Source: an uncultured bacterium
GTDB lineage: Bacteria; Cyanobacteriota; Vampirovibrionia; Gastranaerophilales; Gastranaerophilaceae
Assembly: GCA_903868125.1 (NCBI GenBank)
Contig: CAIPUE010000023.1
Coordinates: 83,977-147,976, forward strand
Direction: 5' to 3'
Length of the DNA: 64,000 bases
Shown piece after piece: positions 34,801-43,524 of this stretch. The notes beneath the pieces are model-generated. The model was not told the DNA's origin, made no database searches, and saw only the letters and a list, made by a program, of their open reading frames with translations. The position numbers and the translations under genes are program-made. Every line of letters begins with the position of its first letter. Position 1 is the stretch's first letter.

Positions 34801-34822
34801 GGTGCGTAAGACGCATCCTACT
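34801..34822 (-). repeat. REP-type hairpin (GTAG + GGATGCGT/ACGCACC)
   Basis: On the minus strand GTAG leads into GATGCGT-CTT-ACGCACC. It lies between two convergent genes (ABC-F and the hydrolase) and may also assist termination of both. Confidence 0.75.
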
Positions 34823-34830
34823 GCTGCAAT

Positions 34831-35619
34831 TTATTTTAAATACTTAATAATCCACCTTGTAATGTCTTGAGACATTGTGGGGTTTGTTTTAAGCATTAGC
34901 ATACCCATTCCGCCTTCAGGATAGTTTTTTGCGTAAAATCCGCCTTGAGCAAATTTGGACAATTTTATTTCTTCTTGCATGCAATATTTGTCTTTTGTAC
35001 TTACCATTGACAAAATCGGAATATTTCCCATTTCGACCATAGCAATAGGAATGTATAGTCCTTTAAATGAAGTTGTCGGGGATATTAAAACGATTGTTTT
35101 GGGTTTTTTCTTTAATTCTTTTGACACTAAAACTGCCGCATTTGCTCCAATATCTGCTCCCACTATTGCCATATTATCTAATGAAACTTTTTTTGATTGT
35201 TTTTGAGCCTGATCTAAAACCGTGATAATATCGCTTGGCATTTTTTGATATGTTTTTGTTTGGAAATATACCCATGGTTTTTTTTGAAAACCGGTAGTAT
35301 AAATGCTTTTTCCATGTCCTCTTAAATCAATTGCAATGACCGCATACCCCGCATTGTTTAAATCAGGAATTAAATTTACCCAATCCTCACTGGAATATCC
35401 CAACGAATGAAGCAATACAACTGTCGGGTATTTTGTAACTCCTTCTATTTTTGCATAGCTTAAGGTTGCTTTGATAATCCTTGCATCTTTGGTTTGAGTC
35501 TCAATTTCTTTTTTAATCGTTTTACAGTAAGCACTTTGTGTAGTGCCTGTGAAAACAAAAACTGTTAAAATAAAAATTAATACTTCTTTAATTATTTTCA
35601 TAATTCGAGTGTTTCCCAT
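34831..35619 (-). CDS. Exported alpha/beta hydrolase-fold protein lacking catalytic Ser and His
   Basis: A protein of about 262 residues with an N-terminal signal sequence (IIKEVLIFILTVFVFTG). Fold marks are VVLLHSLGYSSEDW (oxyanion loop), IAIDLRGHGKS and the nucleophile elbow, which reads VGADIGAN with Asp where Ser is expected. The acid motif TKDKYC is present, but the expected terminal His is Met in EGGMGMLM. The fold seems intact, so this may be a non-catalytic relative or use Asp as nucleophile. The frame opens at 35634, but that ATG overlaps a TATAAT box; 35619 or 35601 are better starts. Confidence 0.75.
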   Translation of the reverse strand: MGNTRIMKIIKEVLIFILTVFVFTGTTQSAYCKTIKKEIETQTKDARIIKATLSYAKIEGVTKYPTVVLLHSLGYSSEDWVNLIPDLNNAGYAVIAIDLRGHGKSIYTTGFQKKPWVYFQTKTYQKMPSDIITVLDQAQKQSKKVSLDNMAIVGADIGANAAVLVSKELKKKPKTIVLISPTTSFKGLYIPIAMVEMGNIPILSMVSTKDKYCMQEEIKLSKFAQGGFYAKNYPEGGMGMLMLKTNPTMSQDITRWIIKYLK

Positions 35620-35741
35620 CTTCTTACTTAGCATTATACAATAAAATATTAAAATAAGTTACAATATTGTTAATTTCATTCAAATATTGTAAAAAAAAGC
35701 CGTTATATATAATATAAGTACTAACGGAGGAAACACCTACA

Positions 35742-36686
35742 ATGGGTATCACTTTAGACGCAGATTTATACTTGCTGTGTAGCATGTTTAACATCAATTA
35801 TCGAAAGCTTTCTGATGAATATTCAGGCTTGTCGGTAGAAGAGATTATGAAAAAGGAAGCTAAGCAGGGCAATACTGCGGCGGCAAATTTTGATGCCTCA
35901 ATTTTAGGAAATCCTGTTAAATTTATCGAATTATTTGGGTTGCAAAATTGTGGGAATAAATATGCGATATTAAGCAACATGAATGAATATGATTTGAAAG
36001 AACTTCTTCCTTTGTTAAATCAAGCCGATTTGGTTGCAGGGCTTAATTTTTTTACCAAAGATAAATTAATAGATTTGATTGGCGGGCTACCGATAGAACA
36101 ATTGGTTAAGCTTACGTTTGAAATGTTTTCCCCTGAACAGCTTATGCAGTATATGCCGGAAGACCAATTAAATAAAGTTCTAACCTCTCCTGACATGGAT
36201 AAGGATCTTGAAATAAAATATTTGCAGACATTGAAACCTGAAATTTTGGCTCAAATGCTTGAGGCTGCAACAGGACAGCCGGTATCAGGCTCTCAGGATG
36301 TAGGTCTTGACGGGAAGGCAGATTTCAATATCGAAAGTTTGATGAAGCAGATTAGTGAGCTTCCTGATGATAAGTTTAGAGAAGCAATGATGGGCATCCC
36401 GCTTGCAAATAAACAAAATTTCGTTTTAAAAATGGCTAAAGAAAATCCAAAAATTTTCCAATTGTTTGATGCCAGTGCTTATACAAATATTATCGATTAT
36501 AGAAGAAACAAAGAAGATATCGTTAAAGCGTCCATTGTTATCAAACATGCTCAACTTGTCGAAATGATTAAAGAATTGCCTCGAGATTTAACCGCAGTAG
36601 TACTTACGCAAATTGATACAAAAAAATTCGCAGATGTATTGCTTAAAAGTTTTAAAAATATCATTAGTCAGATTATTGCGGGATGA
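35742..36686 (+). CDS. Soluble helical-repeat protein (MgtE-N/FliG-like), function unknown
   Basis: A 314-residue protein with no signal or membrane segment. Repeated short helices (NEYDLKELLPLLNQADL, EQLVKLTFEMFSPEQLMQYM, MKQISELPDDKFREAMMGI, EMIKELPRDLTAVVLTQI) recall the superhelical repeats of MgtE N-domains and FliG. The ATG at 35742 has a strong GGAGG. It is a single-gene unit convergent with the pncC-type gene. A scaffold or motor-associated role is only a guess from fold resemblance. Confidence 0.7.
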   Translation: MGITLDADLYLLCSMFNINYRKLSDEYSGLSVEEIMKKEAKQGNTAAANFDASILGNPVKFIELFGLQNCGNKYAILSNMNEYDLKELLPLLNQADLVAGLNFFTKDKLIDLIGGLPIEQLVKLTFEMFSPEQLMQYMPEDQLNKVLTSPDMDKDLEIKYLQTLKPEILAQMLEAATGQPVSGSQDVGLDGKADFNIESLMKQISELPDDKFREAMMGIPLANKQNFVLKMAKENPKIFQLFDASAYTNIIDYRRNKEDIVKASIVIKHAQLVEMIKELPRDLTAVVLTQIDTKKFADVLLKSFKNIISQIIAG

Positions 36687-36705
36687 TAATGGGTGAAATG
36701 CATAA

Positions 36706-37227
36706 TTACCCATTCAAAAATTCGATTAAAAACTCTAAGGCTTTTTGAGAAAACATAAATTTCATTGTTTTTCTTTTATAGTTGGGATTGAGTTCAAATT
36801 TTTTAATTTTTGTGGAGCATTTGTTTTTGATAGCAACGTATAAAAGTCCCACGTTTTTGTTTTTTGAGGCCCCTGCGGGGCCCGCAATACCTGTTGTGAC
36901 AAGCGCAACATCACAGTTTGTTTTTTCAAAAAGCCCTTCAGCCATCTCTTTTGCACATTCTTCGCTTATTGCACCGTGTTTCGATAGTGTTTGCTCGCTT
37001 ACGTTCAGAAGCTTCGTTTTAGCTTCGTTGGCGTAGGTTACGTAATTTTCTTTAATATAAGCCGAGCTTCCCGCAACATCTGTTAGACGGGAGCTGATAA
37101 GCCCGCCTGTACAGGATTCTGCAACGGAAATAGTCATGGAGTTTCTGAGCAGAATTTTTGCAATGGATTGCTCTGTTTTTGTATCAATTTGTTTGAAAAA
37201 AAGTTTTATATTTTCGAGTGTTGTCAT
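36706..37227 (-). CDS. pncC: Nicotinamide-nucleotide amidohydrolase (CinA C-terminal domain type)
   Basis: A 173-residue stand-alone CinA C-terminal domain, which deamidates NMN to nicotinate mononucleotide in NAD recycling. Motifs AESCTGGLISSRLTDVAGSS, ISEECAKEMAEG and VTTGIAGPAGAS are all conserved. The N-terminal molybdopterin-like domain of full CinA is absent. The ATG at 37227 has no ribosome-binding site but follows a perfect promoter by 6 nt (see 37228-37262), the best leaderless candidate in the window. Confidence 0.93.
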   Translation of the reverse strand: MTTLENIKLFFKQIDTKTEQSIAKILLRNSMTISVAESCTGGLISSRLTDVAGSSAYIKENYVTYANEAKTKLLNVSEQTLSKHGAISEECAKEMAEGLFEKTNCDVALVTTGIAGPAGASKNKNVGLLYVAIKNKCSTKIKKFELNPNYKRKTMKFMFSQKALEFLIEFLNG

Positions 37228-37262
37228 TGTATTAATTTAATCCGTAAGATTATTTTTGTCAA
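37228..37262 (-). promoter_or_regulatory. Consensus promoter, leaderless, of pncC
   Basis: On the minus strand TTGACA (37257-37262), 17-nt spacer, TAAATT (37234-37239), 6 nt (AATACA), then ATG. Transcription should begin at or one base before the start codon. No Shine-Dalgarno sequence can fit. Confidence 0.8.
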
Positions 37263-37387
37263 TCGCTTGGCGAAGATAGTTAAGATAAGATAAAAACAGT
37301 TAAAAATGGTAAAACTTTTCAACTATTCGACTTTTCAACTATTCAACTAAATTATTACAAAAAGTACACAAAACATGAAAATTGTTG

Positions 37388-37416
37388 TTGACAGTGAATT
37401 TTGTTTGTTATACGAT
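37388..37416 (+). promoter_or_regulatory. Promoter and leader of the S10 ribosomal protein operon
   Basis: TTGACA (37388-37393), 17-nt spacer and TACGAT (37411-37416). The transcript would have a leader of about 95 nt. In it AGTGA (37456-37460) and TTCAC (37489-37493) may close a hairpin that contains GGCTTTTTCAGGCC, so autogenous control by a ribosomal protein is possible. An AAAGGAAA site precedes rpsJ. Family B words occupy 37300-37350 just upstream. Confidence 0.65.
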
Positions 37417-37516
37417 TAGGGTCACTTGAGGTTTTACACTTTAAGAAATAGCAGAAAAGTGATGATATGGCTTTTTCAGGCCTTATTTTTCACCAAAAAT
37501 AACAAAGGAAAACAAA

Positions 37517-37837
37517 ATGGCAACCGAAACAAAAAGACAAAGAATCAGGGTTTGTTTAAAGGCATATGATCACAAGTTGATTGATGTGTCAGCTGACAAA
37601 ATCGTTGAGACAGCTAAAAGAACGGACGCTAAAGTTGCAGGTCCTATTCCTTTGCCGACAAAAAGACGTATATACTGTGTTTTGCGCTCCCCTCACGTAG
37701 ATAAAAAATCAAGAGAACATTTCGAGATGAGAACGCACAAAAGAATTATAGATATATACGACCCGACTCAACAGACAACTGAAGAGTTAAGTAGATTAGA
37801 CTTACCGGCGGGTGTTGATATAGAGGTTAAACTGTAA
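37517..37837 (+). CDS. rpsJ: Ribosomal protein uS10
   Basis: A 106-residue small-subunit protein, also the NusB partner in antitermination. Conserved [49 protein letters not shown] and [13 protein letters not shown] are present. It is the first gene of the operon, with a clear AAAGGA site. The 218-bp spacer that follows (37838-38055) is unusually long for this junction and contains purine-rich, partly palindromic sequence (GCGCTCGCAAGAAAATAGC, then GACGGAATTCTCGCGAG) but no gene. Confidence 0.98.
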   Translation: MATETKRQRIRVCLKAYDHKLIDVSADKIVETAKRTDAKVAGPIPLPTKRRIYCVLRSPHVDKKSREHFEMRTHKRIIDIYDPTQQTTEELSRLDLPAGVDIEVKL

Positions 37838-38055
37838 TCAGCAACTCGGATGAAAACTAAATAGCATTATGCAAAATAATGTGATCTACGGAAGTTATAT
37901 AAGGTGACTTCGACGGCAAGGGGCAAAGGGTTGAAAAAACTCAAGCCAACAGAAAAAGTAACGTAGCGCTCGCAAGAAAATAGCAACCAAGCAAATTTCG
38001 ATGAAAATTTTCTGACGGAATTCTCGCGAGGGAGCAGGAAAGGTAAAAACAGAAT

Positions 38056-38691
38056 ATGACATTAGGTGTAATAGGTAAAAAATTAGGAATGACTCAAGTC
38101 TTTGATGAACAAGGGTTGGCAATTCCGGTAACAGTAATTAAAGTGGACAATATTGTGGTCACTCAAGTTAAGACTGTCGAAAAAGACGGTTATAATGCGA
38201 TTCAAGTCGGAACTGTTCCGGCTAAGGAAAAACATTTGACAAAAGCTCAAATTGGACACTTAAAGAAAAATCAATTAGAAAATTTCAGACATTTACAAGA
38301 GTTCAGGATTGATAACCCTCAAGATTATAAGGTTGGTCAATCAATCGAAGTATCTATTTTGGAGAATATTGAAAAAGTTGATGTTGTAGGAACATCAATT
38401 GGTAAGGGTTTCCAAGGGACTGTAAAAAGATGGAACTTCTCAAGAGGGCCAATGGGTCATGGTTCTAAAAATCACAGAGCTCCAGGGTCAATCGGCGCAG
38501 GTACAACTCCGGGTCGCGTTATTAAAGGTAAAAAGATGGCAGGAAACATGGGTAACGAAAGAGTTACCGTAACTAAGTTAAAACTGGTAAAAGTAGATAG
38601 CGAAAACTCTTTAATTTTAATAAAAGGCGCAGTTCCGGGACCTGAAGGAAAATTGGTTACGATTAAACCTTCAAGAATTAAATGGAACTAA
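38056..38691 (+). CDS. rplC: Ribosomal protein uL3
   Basis: A 211-residue large-subunit protein needed early in 50S assembly. GVIGKKLGMTQVFDE at the start, FQGTVKRWNFSRGPMGHGSKNHRAPGSIG in the loop that reaches the peptidyl transferase centre, and KGKKMAGNMG are conserved. GGAAAGG lies some 12 nt upstream. A REP-type hairpin follows within 15 nt. Confidence 0.98.
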   Translation: MTLGVIGKKLGMTQVFDEQGLAIPVTVIKVDNIVVTQVKTVEKDGYNAIQVGTVPAKEKHLTKAQIGHLKKNQLENFRHLQEFRIDNPQDYKVGQSIEVSILENIEKVDVVGTSIGKGFQGTVKRWNFSRGPMGHGSKNHRAPGSIGAGTTPGRVIKGKKMAGNMGNERVTVTKLKLVKVDSENSLILIKGAVPGPEGKLVTIKPSRIKWN

Positions 38692-38703
38692 ATAAGTAAA
38701 AAA

Positions 38704-38725
38704 GTAGGATGGGCTTCAGCCCATC
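38704..38725 (+). repeat. REP-type hairpin (GTAG + GATGGGC/GCCCATC) between rplC and rplD
   Basis: GTAG (38704-38707), stem GATGGGC, loop TTCA, GCCCATC. The arm sequence differs from the copies at 3533 and 41006, but pairing is kept. Confidence 0.82.
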
Positions 38726-38744
38726 AAAACAAAGGATAAGCAAA

Positions 38745-39380
38745 ATGACTAAAGAACAAATTATACTAAGTACAAGCGGAAAGAAATTGGGCGAAATTGC
38801 TTTAAACGAAAGCGTTTTCGGTGTAGAGCCTAACTTGCACGTTATGCACTTAGCATTAAGAAGACAATTAAATAATGCGCGTCAAGGTTCAGCTTGTACA
38901 AAAACAAGATCTGAAGTAGCGGGCGGCGGAAGAAAACCTTGGAAGCAAAAAGGTACAGGTAGAGCAAGAGCCGGTTCAATTCGTTCACCTTTATTCGCCG
39001 GTGGTGGTGTAACATTCGGACCAAAACCGAGAGATTACAGTTTTTCTATTCCTCAAAAGGCTAGAAAATTGGCTTTGAAATCAGCGTTATCCGCAAGAAG
39101 CGAAAAATTAGTTGTTGTTAAGGATTTCTCAGAAATCACAGAACCTAAAACAAAGATAATGGTAAAAGCTCTTTCTTCTTTGAAATTAGAAGGCAAGATT
39201 TTAATAATTGCTGATACAAAAGCGGCAGAAAATAAATATCTTGAACTTGCAGCAAGAAATATTCCAAGTGTAAGATTGATTTTACCTACAAACTTGAATG
39301 TAAAAGATATATTGGAAGCTGATAATGTAGTAATTACAGAAGCTGCAGTTAATGAAATAACTGAAAGGTTGATAAAATAA
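38745..39380 (+). CDS. rplD: Ribosomal protein uL4
   Basis: A 211-residue protein whose extended loop lines the exit tunnel. Conserved RQGSACTKTRSEVAGGGRKPWKQKGTGRARAGSIRSP and FGPKPRDYSF are present. The open frame begins at 38709 inside the REP hairpin, but the ATG at 38745, after an AAAGGATAAG site, gives the family N-terminus. Its TAA overlaps the ATG of rplW (TAATG), so the two are translationally coupled. Confidence 0.97.
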   Translation: MTKEQIILSTSGKKLGEIALNESVFGVEPNLHVMHLALRRQLNNARQGSACTKTRSEVAGGGRKPWKQKGTGRARAGSIRSPLFAGGGVTFGPKPRDYSFSIPQKARKLALKSALSARSEKLVVVKDFSEITEPKTKIMVKALSSLKLEGKILIIADTKAAENKYLELAARNIPSVRLILPTNLNVKDILEADNVVITEAAVNEITERLIK

Positions 39381-39688
39381 TGAGCAAGGAAAGAACAAAT
39401 ACAGAAAAATTATATGACGTATTAAAAGCGCCGCTGATTACAGAAAAATCAATGGCTGGTACGGCACTTGGACAATATACTTTTGAAGTAATCAAAACAG
39501 CTACAAAAGTTGAAATAGCACAAGCGGTAGAATTAGCTTTTCCAGGAAGAAAAGTTAAAAAAGTCAGAACGATTTATATGCCTTCTCACGCGAAGAGAAT
39601 GGGTATTAAGTCAGGCAGAACAACATCTAGTAAAAAAGCGATTGTCACAATAGAAGGTGATCCAATCGAAGAACTTACAGGAGCATAA
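39380..39688 (+). CDS. rplW: Ribosomal protein uL23
   Basis: A 102-residue protein at the tunnel exit, the docking site for SRP and trigger factor. The APLITEKSMAG motif, YTFEVIKTATKVEIAQAVE and the KKVRTIYMPSHAKR loop are typical. It starts on the TAATG overlap with rplD, the tightest junction of the operon. Confidence 0.97.
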   Translation: MSKERTNTEKLYDVLKAPLITEKSMAGTALGQYTFEVIKTATKVEIAQAVELAFPGRKVKKVRTIYMPSHAKRMGIKSGRTTSSKKAIVTIEGDPIEELTGA

Positions 39689-39761
39689 CGAACTAAAAAG
39701 GGAAAAGAATACCTTTTACTGAAAAATAAAGTAAACAAATTAAAATAAAGGACGTAAACAA

Positions 39762-40595
39762 ATGGCAATTCGTAAGATAAATCCAACTTCACCCGGCCAA
39801 AGAGGCATGACAAAGAGTGACTATCAGGAAATAACAACATCAACTCCTGAAAAATCATTGTTAAAACCTATAAAAAAACATGCGGGTAGAAATAATACAG
39901 GTAGAATAACTTGTCGTCATAAAGGTGGCGGTTCAAAACAAGCTTATCGTATGATTGATTTTAAACGTGAGAAATTCGGTATACCTGCAACAGTAAAAAC
40001 AATCGAGTATGATCCGAACAGAAACGTAAGAATTTCTTTGGTATTTTACGCAGATGGCGAAAAAAGATATATTTTAACACCAGAAGGTTTAAACGTAGGC
40101 GATGTAATCGTAAGCGGACCTGATGCACAAATTCAGACGGGTAACGCTCTTCCTTTGGAATTGATTCCATTGGGTTCGATTATTCATAATATTGAACTTG
40201 AACCGGGCAGAGGCGGAATATTGGTTCGTTCAGCGGGTAATTCGGCTCAATTAATGGCGAAAGAGGGTAATTATGTTACGATTAAGCTTCCGTCATCAGA
40301 AATGAGAATGATAAGAAAATCATGCTTGGCAACAATCGGCTCGCTTGGTAACGCTGAATACAAGAACTTAAAAATCGGTAAAGCGGGAAGAAAACGTCAC
40401 TTGGGTATCAAGCCTACAGTTCGTGGTGTTACGATGAACCCTTGCGATCACCCTCACGGTGGTGGTGAAGGAAAAACAGGTCCCGGAGGAAATCCGAAAA
40501 CACCTTGGGGCAAACCGGCTCTTGGTGCTAAGACCAGAAACAAAAAGAAACTTTCTAGCAAGTTAATTGTAAGAAGAAGAAAAAAATCGAGATAG
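39762..40595 (+). CDS. rplB: Ribosomal protein uL2
   Basis: A 277-residue core 23S-binding protein needed for subunit joining and peptidyl transfer. [19 protein letters not shown], the [14 protein letters not shown] region and the C-terminal [19 protein letters not shown] with the functional His are intact. It is preceded by AAAGGACG. Confidence 0.98.
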   Translation: MAIRKINPTSPGQRGMTKSDYQEITTSTPEKSLLKPIKKHAGRNNTGRITCRHKGGGSKQAYRMIDFKREKFGIPATVKTIEYDPNRNVRISLVFYADGEKRYILTPEGLNVGDVIVSGPDAQIQTGNALPLELIPLGSIIHNIELEPGRGGILVRSAGNSAQLMAKEGNYVTIKLPSSEMRMIRKSCLATIGSLGNAEYKNLKIGKAGRKRHLGIKPTVRGVTMNPCDHPHGGGEGKTGPGGNPKTPWGKPALGAKTRNKKKLSSKLIVRRRKKSR

Positions 40596-40653
40596 GTAAA
40601 CAGTAAACGGATTTGAATTAGCAGTCCAACTTTTAAACTAACAAGGAGAAACA

Positions 40654-40935
40654 ATGGCACGTTCATTAAAAAAAGGTCCTTACGTAGAGGATTCATTACA
40701 GAAAAAAATCGATAAGATGAATGATAATTCTGAACATAAAGTTATAAAAACTTGGTCAAGAGCATCAATGATTATACCTGATATGTTAGGGCATACAATA
40801 GCGGTACACAATGGCAAAACGCATGTTCCTGTTTATGTAACGGAGCAGATGATTGGACATAAATTGGGTGAATTTTCACCTACAAGATTGTTCAGAGGTC
40901 ACGCCGGCGGGGATAAAACTGCTAAAAGAAAGTAA
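40654..40935 (+). CDS. rpsS: Ribosomal protein uS19
   Basis: A 93-residue protein of the 30S head. [63 protein letters not shown] is nearly invariant. The ATG follows AAGGAG. Family B-like words (AAACAGTAAACGG) fill the gap from rplB. Confidence 0.98.
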   Translation: MARSLKKGPYVEDSLQKKIDKMNDNSEHKVIKTWSRASMIIPDMLGHTIAVHNGKTHVPVYVTEQMIGHKLGEFSPTRLFRGHAGGDKTAKRK

Positions 40936-41005
40936 AAAGGTAAAACATTTCACCTTTTCAATCTTTTAACCAAGACAAAAAGTTAATATAATAAGCTTAA
41001 ATAAA

Positions 41006-41029
41006 GTAGGTTGGGTTTTCCAACCCAAC
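41006..41029 (+). repeat. REP-type hairpin (GTAG + GTTGGGT/AACCCAAC) between rpsS and rplV
   Basis: GTAG, then GTTGGG-TTTTC-CAACCCAAC-type pairing. The same arms occur at 44008 and 44998, in the same operon. Confidence 0.82.
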
Positions 41030-41061
41030 AGCATAAAACAAATTAAAAAAAGGATAAAAAA

Positions 41062-41391
41062 ATGGAAGCAAAAGCAAAACAAACGGACATAAAAATGACA
41101 GCAAGAAAACTTCGCCGAGTAATCAACGAAGTTCGTGGAAAAGCAGTCATTGAAGCACAAACGACATTACGTTTTATGCCATATTTTGCGGCAAGAGTGG
41201 TTGAAAAGAATTTGAAAGCTGCTATTGCAAATGCGCAGGAAAAATTTGGTGTAGGACCTGAGGTTTTGAAAATTTCTGAAATTTTCGCCGATGAAAGCGA
41301 AACTTTCAAAAGAGGAAAACCAAGAGCGCAGGGTCGTATTTATAGAAGATTAAAACGTACAGCGCACTTGACAGTAAAAGTAAGCGACTAA
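41062..41391 (+). CDS. rplV: Ribosomal protein uL22
   Basis: A 109-residue tunnel-lining protein. TARKLRRVINEVRGKAVIEA, ANAQEKFGVGPEVLKISEIFADE and the tunnel hairpin FKRGKPRAQGRIYRRLKRTAHLTVKV are conserved. It starts at the ATG after an AAAAGGATAAA site. rpsC follows after 32 bp. Confidence 0.97.
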   Translation: MEAKAKQTDIKMTARKLRRVINEVRGKAVIEAQTTLRFMPYFAARVVEKNLKAAIANAQEKFGVGPEVLKISEIFADESETFKRGKPRAQGRIYRRLKRTAHLTVKVSD

Positions 41392-41423
41392 AAAGTTAAT
41401 AAAACAAAAAAAGGACGTAAAAA

Positions 41424-42149
41424 ATGGGACAGAAAACACATCCAACCGGATTCAGAGTAGGAATAATTAAACCTTGGGTTAGCACTTGGTTCGCTAAGTT
41501 CGGGGATTATGCCGAATTCGTTGCAGAAGATGCAAAAATAAGAAAATTTGTTAAAAAGAAATTATACACAGCAGGTGTTTCAAGAATTTTGATTGACAGA
41601 AAAGCTCAAAATACAACAATAACTGTTGTAACCGCAAAACCCGGTATCGTTGTGGGTCGTGGTGGACAAGGTATAGAAGATTTGAAAAAAGAAGTTTCAA
41701 AATATATCAATAAACCCGTTATCATAAATGTTGTTGAAGTCGCAAGGATTGACGCTGATGCTCAGTTGGTAGCTGAATCAATCGCGCTTCAATTGGAAAA
41801 ACGTATTGCGTTTAGACGTGCAATGAAACAATCAATGCAGCGTACTATGAGAGCAGGCGTTCAAGGAATTAAGGTTATGGTATCAGGAAGACTTGGTGGT
41901 GCTGAAATTGCTCGTTCTGAATGGGCAAAAGAAGGAAGAATTCCTCTTCAAACATTAAGAGCTGACGTGGATTACGGATTTGCTGAAGCAGATACAATAA
42001 TGGGTAAAATTGGGGTTAAAGTTTGGGTATTCAAAGGAAACTTAATGCCTAACGAACAGGCTGACTTAAATATTAAATCAGCGAAAAAAGCAGGACACAG
42101 TGAAGACAAATCTGCAAGACGCCCAAGACATAAAGGCGCCGACGAGTAA
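41424..42149 (+). CDS. rpsC: Ribosomal protein uS3
   Basis: A 241-residue protein at the mRNA entry with a KH domain ([17 protein letters not shown]) and helicase-like basic residues. [37 protein letters not shown] and [21 protein letters not shown] are typical. The basic C-terminal tail is Lys/Ser-rich. The ATG follows AAAGGACG. Confidence 0.98.
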   Translation: MGQKTHPTGFRVGIIKPWVSTWFAKFGDYAEFVAEDAKIRKFVKKKLYTAGVSRILIDRKAQNTTITVVTAKPGIVVGRGGQGIEDLKKEVSKYINKPVIINVVEVARIDADAQLVAESIALQLEKRIAFRRAMKQSMQRTMRAGVQGIKVMVSGRLGGAEIARSEWAKEGRIPLQTLRADVDYGFAEADTIMGKIGVKVWVFKGNLMPNEQADLNIKSAKKAGHSEDKSARRPRHKGADE

Positions 42150-42243
42150 AAAGTAAAGAGTGAAAAGAACTTAAATGTTTTATCGCTTACATTTCGCTCA
42201 ACCAATCAATAAGTTAATAAACAAAAACAAAGGAACGTAAAAA

Positions 42244-42663
42244 ATGTTAATGCCTAAAAAAACAAAATATCGCAAAATGATGAAAGGTAATATGAAAGGT
42301 ACCGAAACTAGAGGTACTACACTTGAGTTTGGTCAATATGCACTTCAAGCAGTCGAACCGGGTTGGATAACAAGCCGTCAGATAGAGGCAGCGAGAAGAA
42401 CAATGACACGTAAAATCAAACGTGGCGGTAACGTTTGGATAAAGATTTTCCCTGATAAACCGATTACTGCAAAACCTGCAGAAACTCGTATGGGTTCAGG
42501 AAAAGGAAACGTAGAATACTGGGTTGCAGTTGTTAAACCTAACAGAATTCTATTTGAATTAGATTATTTTAATAGAGAAGAAGCTGTTGAAGCTTTGGAA
42601 TTAGCTGCTCAAAAACTTCCTATTAAGGTAAAGGTGGTAGAAAAACCAAGAACACAAGCGTAA
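42244..42663 (+). CDS. rplP: Ribosomal protein uL16
   Basis: A 139-residue protein next to the A-site t[18 protein letters not shown], the [24 protein letters not shown] region and [16 protein letters not shown] are conserved. The ATG 42244 follows AAAGGAACG. The spacer to rpmC is 262 bp, far longer than the few bases usual at this junction. Confidence 0.98.
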   Translation: MLMPKKTKYRKMMKGNMKGTETRGTTLEFGQYALQAVEPGWITSRQIEAARRTMTRKIKRGGNVWIKIFPDKPITAKPAETRMGSGKGNVEYWVAVVKPNRILFELDYFNREEAVEALELAAQKLPIKVKVVEKPRTQA

Positions 42664-42677
42664 TTGGTAGGTTTTCC

Positions 42678-42925
42678 AAGAAAAACAGATGCGAGCGAAT
42701 TTCGGCAAGAGTGAGAGAAGCGAAACTCGTCCCTGTGAGGGAAATCACACTTTCCCGAACTGCCGATAATTCAAGACAGCGGACAAATCTCACAACAATA
42801 GATAGCCAAAGCAAAAACAGCTAGTGCATCAAGGCTAGTAAGCCAATATCAACAAATAAGTTAGTAGTATTAATGAAAAACAGGAAAAGGCGCGAAAACA
42901 AAGATTTCGTGTTGAGGTAAAGAAA
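42678..42925 (+). repeat. Long spacer before rpmC, partly duplicated before rpsQ
   Basis: The spacer starts with ACAGATGCGAGCG and ends with AAGGCGCGAAAACAAAGATT then TCGTG and a ribosome site. Both ends recur in the same order before rpsQ (43121-43274). In between are palindromic parts such as TCCCTGTGAGGGA. No gene is visible. Confidence 0.6.
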
Positions 42926-43117
42926 ATGAAACTAAGCGAAATGCGTGAAAAAACAGTAGACGAATTAAAAGATGTAGTAGTTGAATTTAAAAAACAATTA
43001 TTCAATTTGAGATTACAAAAATCAACACATAAATTGGAAAATACAGCTTTGATTTCAACAACAAAGCATTCAATAGCACAAGCAAAAACACTAATCAAAG
43101 AAAAAGGGGTAATATAA
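42926..43117 (+). CDS. rpmC: Ribosomal protein uL29
   Basis: A 63-residue two-helix protein near the tunnel exit. MKLSEMREKTVDELKDVVVEFKKQLFNLRLQKSTHKLEN and SIAQAKTLIKEKG follow the family pattern. The ATG is preceded by GAGGTAAAG. Confidence 0.95.
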   Translation: MKLSEMREKTVDELKDVVVEFKKQLFNLRLQKSTHKLENTALISTTKHSIAQAKTLIKEKGVI

Positions 43118-43120
43118 ACA

Positions 43121-43274
43121 GATGCGAGCGGGCGAGTCTCATAATGAACAAAGAGACAAAGCAGAATCCAGCGAGTGCATTAATCGGGTAAGCCGGTAAA
43201 ATAAAAAAAGTTAGTATATATAGATAGAAAAGTAAAGGCGCGAAAATAAAAGATTTCGTGTAATGGTAGAAAAA
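43121..43274 (+). repeat. Second copy of the rpmC-type spacer, before rpsQ
   Basis: ACAGATGCGAGCG (43121-43133) and AAAGGCGCGAAAATAAAAGA then TTTCGTGT (about 43232-43262) match the ends of the preceding spacer; the middle differs. The shared 3' end includes the ribosome-binding region, which helps place the start of rpsQ. Confidence 0.6.
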
Positions 43275-43520
43275 ATGCCTAAGAAAGAAAAGCAAGGTGT
43301 TGTAATAAGCAACAAAATGGAAAAAACAATTGTAGTAAAAGTTGCGTCGTATAACCCGCACCCAAAATACAAGAAAATTATGGAATCAAACAAGAACTAT
43401 AAAGCACACGATGAAAAAGGAATTTGTTCTGAGGGTGATGTTGTAAAAATCATCGAATCAAAGCCGGTTTCAGGTTCAAAGCGTTGGGCAGTTCTTGAAG
43501 TGGTCGAAAAAGCAAAATAG
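43275..43520 (+). CDS. rpsQ: Ribosomal protein uS17
   Basis: An 81-residue OB-fold 16S-binding protein. KQGVVISNKMEKTIVVKVASYNPHPKYKKIMESNKNYKAHDEKGICSEGDVV and the ESKPVSGSKRWAVLEVVEKA tail are typical. ATG 43275 is preferred to the in-frame ATG 43263, because the upstream sequence (GGTAGAAAAA) aligns with the ribosome site of rpmC. Confidence 0.95.
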   Translation: MPKKEKQGVVISNKMEKTIVVKVASYNPHPKYKKIMESNKNYKAHDEKGICSEGDVVKIIESKPVSGSKRWAVLEVVEKAK

Positions 43521-43524
43521 TTAA

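Noticed and set aside
40454-40696. Minus-strand open frames throughout the ribosomal operon (for example 40454-40696)
   Set aside because: They are shadows of highly conserved plus-strand genes.
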